A stretch of 64,000 bases of DNA from Rosellinia necatrix (taxonomy: Eukaryota; Ascomycota; Sordariomycetes; Xylariales; Xylariaceae). A model generated the notes under the pieces. That model was not told where the DNA came from and searched no databases. It saw only the letters and a program-made list of their open reading frames with translations. This document shows, in pieces, positions 56,601 through 64,000 of the stretch. The stretch lies in assembly GCA_021209875.1 (NCBI GenBank), contig JAGYVD010000001.1:1798001-1862000 (forward strand), given 5' to 3'. Numbering within the stretch: position 1 is the stretch's first letter; the number at the start of each line of letters is the position of its first letter. A program made the translations under genes and the position numbers.

Positions 56601-59600
56601 CTGGCAAGACGGAATCGGTTAAAGCCCTTGGTGTCCAGCTTGGCCGCTTCACTTTAGTATTCTGCTGCGACGATACCTTCGACTTTCAAGCCATGGGTCG
56701 CATCTTTCTGGGAATTTGCCAAGTTGGTGCATGGGGTTGCTTCGATGAGTTCAACCGACTAGAAGAGAGAATTCTTTCCGCCGTATCGCAACAAATCCAA
56801 AATATTCAACTTGGCCTTAAGCAAGGCGCCGAAAATGATGCTGCCCAAATCGAACTAGTTGGACGTCAGCTTCACGTCAATTCGAATACAGGCATTTTCA
56901 TTACCATGAATCCTGGCTATGCTGGCCGCTCTAACCTACCCGATAACCTCAAAAAATTGTTCCGCAGTGTAGCTATGTCAAAACCTGACAAAGAACTCAT
57001 TGCGGAAGTCATGCTGTACTCCCAAGGTTTCAACCAAGCCAAACAATTATCGAAACAGACTGTACCGTTCTTCGACCAATGTTCTGGAAGATTATCCAAA
57101 CAGGCCCACTATGACTTCGGACTTCGTGCTTTAAAAAGTGTTCTTGTAAGCTCGGGAGGTTTAAAGCGTGCCCGTCTATTGAACAACGGGGGTATTATTG
57201 GTACGGAGGAGGTCGTAGAGCCGGAGATCATTGTTCAGAGCATCAGAGAAACTATTGCACCAAAACTGATCCAGAGCGACGTCCAGATCATGGCCGACAT
57301 AGAGTCTCAATGTTTCCCCGGTATTCAGTATGTACCAGCTAATCTAGTACAACTTGAGGAAGCCATTCGCCGTCTTGCGTCGGAAAGGCATTTAGTTGTC
57401 AACGATACCTGGCTCACCAAAGTCCTTCAACTATACCAGATTCAGAAAATTCATCATGGTGTCATGATGGTAGGCAGTTCCGGGACTGGGAAGTCCGTTG
57501 CTTGGCGGCTATTGCTGGACGCGTTACAACAGGTCGAAGGCGTGGAGGGTGTTTCTCACGTTATTGACTCAAAAGTTATGTCGAAAGAGGCATTATATGG
57601 CAGTCTTGACTCAACCACCAGAGAGTGGACTGATGGTCTATTTACCAGTATATTACGCAAGATTGTTGATAACCTTCGCGGAGAAGACTCCAAACGGCAC
57701 TGGATCGTCTTTGATGGCGACGTCGACCCGGAATGGGTTGAGAATTTGAATAGCGTGTTGGACGACAACAAACTTTTGACCCTTCCCAACGGCGAACGAC
57801 TTAACTTGCCAGCGAATGTTCGCATTATGTTTGAGGTAGAAACGCTCAAGTATGCGACACTTGCTACCGTTAGTCGATGCGGTATGGTTTGGTACAGCGA
57901 GGATACTGTGACGCCCAGTATGCTTGTTGCTCATTACCTCGACACTCTGAGATCCGTTCCCTTTGAGGATCTAGATGAGGACACTGCCGCTGCAGGTCAA
58001 AGTCCAGCTAAGAGCTTGCAAATCCAGAGCCAAGTCGCTGATTTACTGAATGCCTACCTAACAACGGACAACCTCATGACCGACGTTCTAAAGGAAGCAG
58101 AAGGATTCAACCACATCATGGAGTTTACCGTTTCGCGTGTCTTAACGACGCTATTCTCCCTGCTGAATAAAGCCGTGAGGGACATGATTGAGTATAATGC
58201 CTCACACGTTGATTTTGCCCTCGATCCCGAGCAAGTCGAAGCTTATGTATCCAAGAAGCTCTTAATCGCTTTAGTTTGGGCTCTGACCGGCGATTGCCCG
58301 CTCAACGACCGTAAGACCTTTGGTGATAAGGTCGCAGCTCTTGCAAGTTTCGGATCACCTCCGTTAGATGGGACGAGCTCCCTCATTGACTTTGATGTCA
58401 CCCTACCTCAGGCTGAGTGGGCATCGTGGCAGAACCAGGTCCCCACAATTGAAGTTAACACACACTCAATCACTCAGACTGATGTTGTCATTCCCACCTT
58501 GGATACGGTGCGCCACGAGGATGTTCTTTACTCCTGGCTTGCTGAGCACAAGCCATTACTCTTGTGTGGCCCCCCCGGCTCAGGCAAAACCATGACTCTC
58601 TTCAGTGCTCTTCGTAAGCTTCCGAATATGGAAGTCGTGGGCCTTAATTTCTCCAGCGCCACAACCCCAGATCTCTTAATTAAAACTTTCGAGCAATATT
58701 GCGAGTACAAGAAGACTCTTAACGGTATGGTGTTGTCCCCAACACAAATCGGTCGCTGGCTTGTAATCTTTTGCGATGAAATAAATCTTCCGGCTCCAGA
58801 TAAATATGGTACTCAGAGGGCTATCTCGTTTCTTCGGCAATTGGTTGAACATAACGGCTTCTGGCGCACTTCCGACAAAGTTTGGGTTACTCTCGACCGG
58901 ATACAGTTTGTTGGGGCCTGCAACCCGCCCACTGATGCCGGGCGCACACCAATGGGTGCTCGTTTCCTTCGACATGCTCCCCTTATTATGGTAGATTATC
59001 CCGGCGAACTCTCCCTTCAACAAATTTACGGTACTTTTAACTCGGCAGTCCTCAAGATAATCCCTGCATTACGAGGCTATTCTGAGGCACTTACGCAGGC
59101 TATGGTGCGGCTGTATCTTGAATCGCAACAACGTTTTACGCCCAAAATCCAGCCACATTATGTCTACAGTCCCCGTGAACTGACACGTTGGGTTCGCGGT
59201 GTATATGAGGCCATTCGCCCTCTCGAAACACTTTCTGTTGAGGGGCTTATCAGAATATGGGCCCATGAGGCCCTCCGACTTTTCCAAGACCGTCTAGTAG
59301 CGGAGGAAGAACGACAGTGGACAGATCATGCCGTCCGTAGAATTGCGCTGGAATACTTTCCAACCATTGACGAGTCAAAAGCGTTGGGCGGCCCTATTTT
59401 GTTCTCCAACTGGCTATCGAAGAATTACGTGCCGGTGGATCGTGAACAACTTCGTGATTTCGTCAAGGCTCGCCTCAAGACCTTCTGCGAGGAAGAGGTT
59501 GATGTCCCCCTTATTCTCTTCAACGATGTTCTTGAGCATGTCCTGCGCATTGACCGCGTCTTCCGACAACCCCAAGGGCATCTAATATTGATTGGTGTCA

Positions 59601-62600
59601 GCGGAAGTGGTAAGACAACGCTGTCGAGATTTGTTGCCTGGATGAATGGTCTCAAAGTCTTCCAAATCAAGGTACATGGTAAATACTCAGCAGAGGATTT
59701 TGATGATGACCTCCGAGAGGTCTTACGTCGATGCGGCTGTAAGGGGGAGAAGATGTGTTTTATCATGGACGAGTCCAATGTCTTGGATTCCGGCTTTCTT
59801 GAACGTATGAATACTCTCCTCGCCAACGCTGAAGTTCCTGGTCTTTTCGAAGGAGATGACTTTGCCGCACTGATGACGGCTTGTAAAGAAGGCGCTCAAC
59901 GACAGGGATTGCTATTGGATTCTCAAGAAGAGCTATATAAGTGGTTCACACAACAAATCGTCAAGAACCTACACGTCGTCTTTACAATGAACCCCCCCGA
60001 AGAAGGCCTCTCCTCAAAAGCTGCCACAAGTCCAGCCCTTTTCAACCGCTGCGTGCTAAATTGGTTTGGTGATTGGTCTGATCAGGCACTCTTCCAGGTC
60101 GCCAATGAGTTAACTCACTCTGTTGACTTGGACAAACCTAACTTTGTGGCCCCTGATAGTATTCCTGTCGCTTATCGCGGTCTCAACCTCCCACCCTCCC
60201 ACAGAGAAGCTATCATCAATTCTATGGTCTACATCCACTATTCGCTACAGCAATTCAATATCAAACTTCAAAAACAACAAGGCAAAGTTACGTTTCTCAC
60301 TCCACGTCACTTCCTAGACTTCGTCGCGCAGTACGTGAAGCTCTACAACGAGAAACGAGAAGACCTTGAAGAGCAGCAGCGCCATCTCAATGTGGGTCTT
60401 GACAAACTCAGAGACACAGTCGAGAAAGTTCGAGATCTGCGAGCTAGCCTTGCCGAAAAGAAAACGCAACTAGAGGCAAAGGACGCCGAAGCGAACGAAA
60501 AACTCCAACGTATGGTAGCTGATCAACGGGAAGCTGAACAACGCAAGAACACTTCCCTCGAGATCCAGGCAGCCCTCGAAAAGCAGGAAGCAGAAGTGGC
60601 AACCCGGAAAGAGGTAGTCTTAAATGACCTCGCAAGAGCAGAGCCTGCTGTCGAAGAGGCCAAGGCTAGTGTTAGCAACATTAAGCGGCAACATTTGACA
60701 GAAGTTCGATCAATGGGTTCTCCTCCTCAAGGTGTAAAGCTTGCCATGGAGTCAGTTTGTACCTTGCTGGGGCACAAGATAGCTGACTGGAAGAGCATTC
60801 AAGCTATAGTCCGACGCGATGACTTTATTGCCAGCATCGTTAATTTTGACAACGAGAAGCAGATGACCAAGTCTATGAGGACTAAAATGCGAACTGGGTA
60901 TTTGAATAATTCCGAGTTTACGTACGAAAAGGTTAACCGCGCGAGTAAAGCCTGTGGTCCTTTAGTTCAATGGGTAGAAGCACAAGTTAACTACTCGGAA
61001 ATTCTCGACCGCGTTGGGCCCTTGCGAGATGAAGTCGACCAGCTTGAAGAGCAAGCGCTTCAGACCAAGGCCGAGGCGAAGGCAGTTGAAAACACAATCA
61101 CTAGCCTGGAAGAGAGTATCGCTACATATAAAACAGAATACGCTGCTCTTATCAGCGAAACTCAAGCGATCAAGACCGAGATGTCACGCGTCCAATTCAA
61201 AGTTGACCGAAGTGTCCGGTTACTGGATAGTCTGTCGTCGGAACGAACCCGATGGGAAGAAGGTAGCAAGTCATTTGAAACCCAAATCAGTACGTTGGTT
61301 GGGGACGTTTTAGTCGCTGCCGCCTTCCTTGCTTATAGTGGTCTATATGACCAAACGTTCCGCAAGTCAATGATGGAAGATTGGTTGCACCAACTTCATC
61401 TTTCCGGCGTGAGCTTCAAGCCTCATAACCCTATGACGGAATATTTATCTACTGCTGATGAACGACTATCTTGGCAGGAGAACACTCTGCCGGTAGACGA
61501 TCTTTGTATGGAGAATGCAATTATTCTCAAGCGTTTCAATCGGTACCCGCTCATTATCGATCCCTCCGGCCGAGTCAATGAATTCTTGCAACGAGAATGC
61601 AAAGACCGCCGTTTAACAGTCACCAGTTTCTTGGATGATTCCTTTACAAAACAGCTCGAGAGCGCATTACGATTTGGTAACCCAATCCTTATACAAGATG
61701 CAGAGCATTTGGACCCTATCCTCAATCATGTTCTCAACAAAGAGTATCAAAAGACCGGAGGTCGAGTTCTTATCCAGCTTGGCAAGCAACAAATTGATTT
61801 CTCTCCTGCTTTCAGGATATACCTCTCCACACGCGATCCCTCTGCAACATTCCCGCCAGACATTTGCAGTAGAACCACATTCGTCAATTTCACAGTGACT
61901 CAGAGTAGTCTCCAGACCCAGTCCCTTAACGATGTTCTGAAGTCCGAGAGACCAGACATCGACGAGAGAAGATCAAATCTGATCAAATTGCAGGGTGAAT
62001 TCAAAGTTCACCTTCGACAGTTAGAAAAACGCCTTCTCCAGTCTCTTAACGAATCACGCGGCAATATACTCGACGATGACAACGTTATTGAAACGCTCGA
62101 AACACTAAAGACCGAAGCCGGAGAGATAACCACCAAGATGAGCAATACGGAAGGCGTGATGGCCGAGGTAGATGAGATTACACAGCAGTACAGCATCATT
62201 GCACGATCTTGCAGTGCAGTATTCGCTGTTCTCGAGCAACTTCATTACCTCAACCATTTCTATCAGTTCTCCCTGCAGTATTTCTTGGACATTTTCCATT
62301 CCGTCCTCCATGGCAACAAAAATCTTGCTTCAGAGTCTAACCACAATGCCCGGAGAAATATTATCATCCGTGATCTTTTCGTGACTACATTCAAAAGAAC
62401 GGCGCTCGGTCTAATCCAGAAGGACCGGATTACCCTAGCTATGTTGCTTGCCCAAGCATCCCCATACAAGATGGATAAAGGACTCATCGACGTCATTCTG
62501 GACGATAGAATTGAAGGCAAGGATTTATCGACTGATGTTAATGAAAGAGAGGAGACATTCGCCCGGGCGAAGAGACTTCATATGTTAAAGGACAAGCTCG

Positions 62601-63901
62601 ACTTGGTGCCACCAGAAGTTTGGGATAAGTTCTTCTCGGAGGAGTTTGCAGAAAACTTTATCCCTCAGATTTGGCAATCAGACAGTGAGCCATTCGATCA
62701 AGGCCTATTAGCATTACTCTTGGTCAGGATGTTCCGCCTCGATCGCTTTGTACCCACCGCAGAACGCTTCGTCACATCTGTATTCGGGCCTGAACTATTC
62801 GACATCGTAGAGGATTTGAAGGGGACTGTAGAGCAAGTCCCATCGACCCGCCCAATCTCGCTCGTCTCAAGCCCTGGCTTTGATGCCAGCTACAAAGTTG
62901 ATAATTTGGTGGAACGAATGCGTACCAGGTGTACTAACATCGCTATGGGGTCGAACGAGAGTCTTGCCAGCGCCGATAAAGCCGTGAGCAATGCAGCACA
63001 GGTTGGAAATTGGGTTCTGATCAAAAATGTCCACCTTGCGCCTACCTGGTTACAGTCTCTCGAAAAGCGCATGGAATCGCTCAACCCGCACTCCGATTTT
63101 AGATTGTTCCTCTCTATGGAATCCAGCCCCAAGATCCCCGTTAACCTACTCCGTGCTTCTCGTGTCCTGATGTACGAGCAGCCAGCTGGTGTGAGAGCCA
63201 ACATGAAAGATTCTATGTCTTCACTCGCCACCCGAGCAGCCAAAGGCCCTGTTGAGCGTACCAGGCTGTACCTGCTTCTCTCATTTCTACATGCCGTGAT
63301 TCAAGAGCGACTGCGGTATGCGCCCAGTTTGGGATGGAAGGGCTTCTGGGAGTTTAATGACAGCGATGTAAGTTGCCTGCCCAATCTGGCATAGAGCAAT
63401 ATTTAACGATTTGTTTAGTACGAATGCTCGGCCTTTATTATCGATACATGGCTCGATTCCGTGGCCCAAAACCGTTCAAACATTGCGCCACAGAACATTC
63501 CATGGGAGATGATATGTTATCTTGTTCGCGAGACATACGGTGGCAAGATTGACGACGAGGGTGATTTCAAGCAACTCACATCTCTAGTTTACCAAATTCT
63601 GACGCCGTCGGCCTACGACATTGGCCATAAGCTAGTCGAAGGGTCTGAGAAGGACGGGCAGGAGACAAGTTTAGTAGTCCCGTCAGGTACACTGCTGCAA
63701 GAATTTATGGATTGGATCCAGAAGCTACCAGAACGCGAACCGCCAACATATCTGGGTCTCCCTGCCAACGCGGAGAAGCTGCTGCTAGTCGGATTAGGCC
63801 GGAGTTTGATCCAGAACTTGAAGAAAGTAACAGAGCTGCTGGACGAGGGCGAGCAGCTTCTAACAGAGGCTGAGGAAGCCGGCGAAGGGCCGCAAGGATG
63901 A
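50687..63901 (+). CDS. nudA: Cytoplasmic dynein 1 heavy chain
   Basis: Three exons: 50687-50984, 51063-63367 (12.3 kb) and 63419-63901, giving 4,361 residues, normal for fungal dynein-1. The N-terminal tail (about 1-1400) binds intermediate chains and the linker follows. AAA1 Walker A is GPAGTGKT (1942-1949) with Walker B CFDEFNR. AAA2 has GSSGTGKS (about 2237) and the degenerate VFDGDVD. AAA3 has GPPGSGKT (about 2602) with FCDEIN. AAA4 has GVSGSGKT (about 2944) with IMDESNV. The coiled-coil stalk (about 3190-3290 and 3420-3520) flanks the microtubule-binding domain, which contains [20 protein letters not shown]5, AAA6 and a short fungal C-terminus end the protein. The family closely matches Aspergillus nudA and Neurospora ro-1. 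Role: minus-end-directed transport of nuclei and endosomes in hyphae. No disruptions are seen; introns are 78 and 51 bp. Confidence 0.97.
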
Positions 63902-64000
63902 TGTAATAGACCAGTATAGACACGAATACCTAAGATTCGTTCTCAAAATAGCCATCTAGGACTATACAATTGAGGGAGAGGGGGGGAACCTAGATTATAC

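Overview
This window is nuclear DNA of a filamentous ascomycete (Pezizomycotina, most likely a Sordariomycete). The evidence is short introns (about 50-290 bp, most 50-160) with GT donors, CTAAC/CTGAC-type branch sites and AG acceptors; a secreted AA9 cellulose-oxidising enzyme; a two-domain fungal ABCC transporter; and a 4,361-residue cytoplasmic dynein heavy chain. Gene density is moderate (14 well-supported protein genes), and the long intergenic stretches carry a dispersed TACCTAGGTA-type palindromic motif and microsatellites. I recognise no rRNA, tRNA, CRISPR array or intact transposon. Gene models below were spliced by hand, and every exon junction was checked for phase.

Layout. 1-9.3 kb: an RBR ubiquitin ligase and a nine-exon ABCC transporter, both minus strand. 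11-15.3 kb: cystathionine gamma-lyase and an AA9 lytic polysaccharide monooxygenase (minus). 17.2-21.4 kb: mitochondrial Hsp10 and a HAL4/SAT4-type protein kinase (minus). 23.5-26 kb: mitochondrial ribosomal protein uL11m (minus), divergent from the survival factor SVF1 (plus). 28.3-31 kb: a strongly divergent histone H4 variant (plus), convergent with a GNAT-type acetyltransferase with membrane segments (minus). 31-36 kb: gene-poor and partly AT-rich, with one tentative two-exon small gene. 36-39.3 kb: a 1,026-residue C2H2 zinc-finger protein (plus). 42.8-43.8 kb: an F-box/2EXR-like hypothetical protein (minus). 43.8-47.8 kb: a gene-free stretch very rich in the TACCTAGGTA motif and simple repeats. 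47.8-64 kb: a glutamine-rich protein with a FAR1/WRKY-GCM1-like DNA-binding domain, then the dynein heavy chain (both plus).

The genes do not form one pathway or a biosynthetic cluster. They are mostly housekeeping functions (sulfur amino-acid metabolism, mitochondrial protein folding and translation, ion/nutrient signalling, sphingolipid/stress survival, minus-end motor) mixed with accessory ones (AA9, ABCC, zinc finger, F-box-like). The most interesting object is the H4 variant at 28298-29256. Its histone fold has canonical length, but about a quarter of the positions are changed, arginine stands where lysine 16 should be, and both tails are longer. The gene has seven exons, two of them only 17 and 16 nt.
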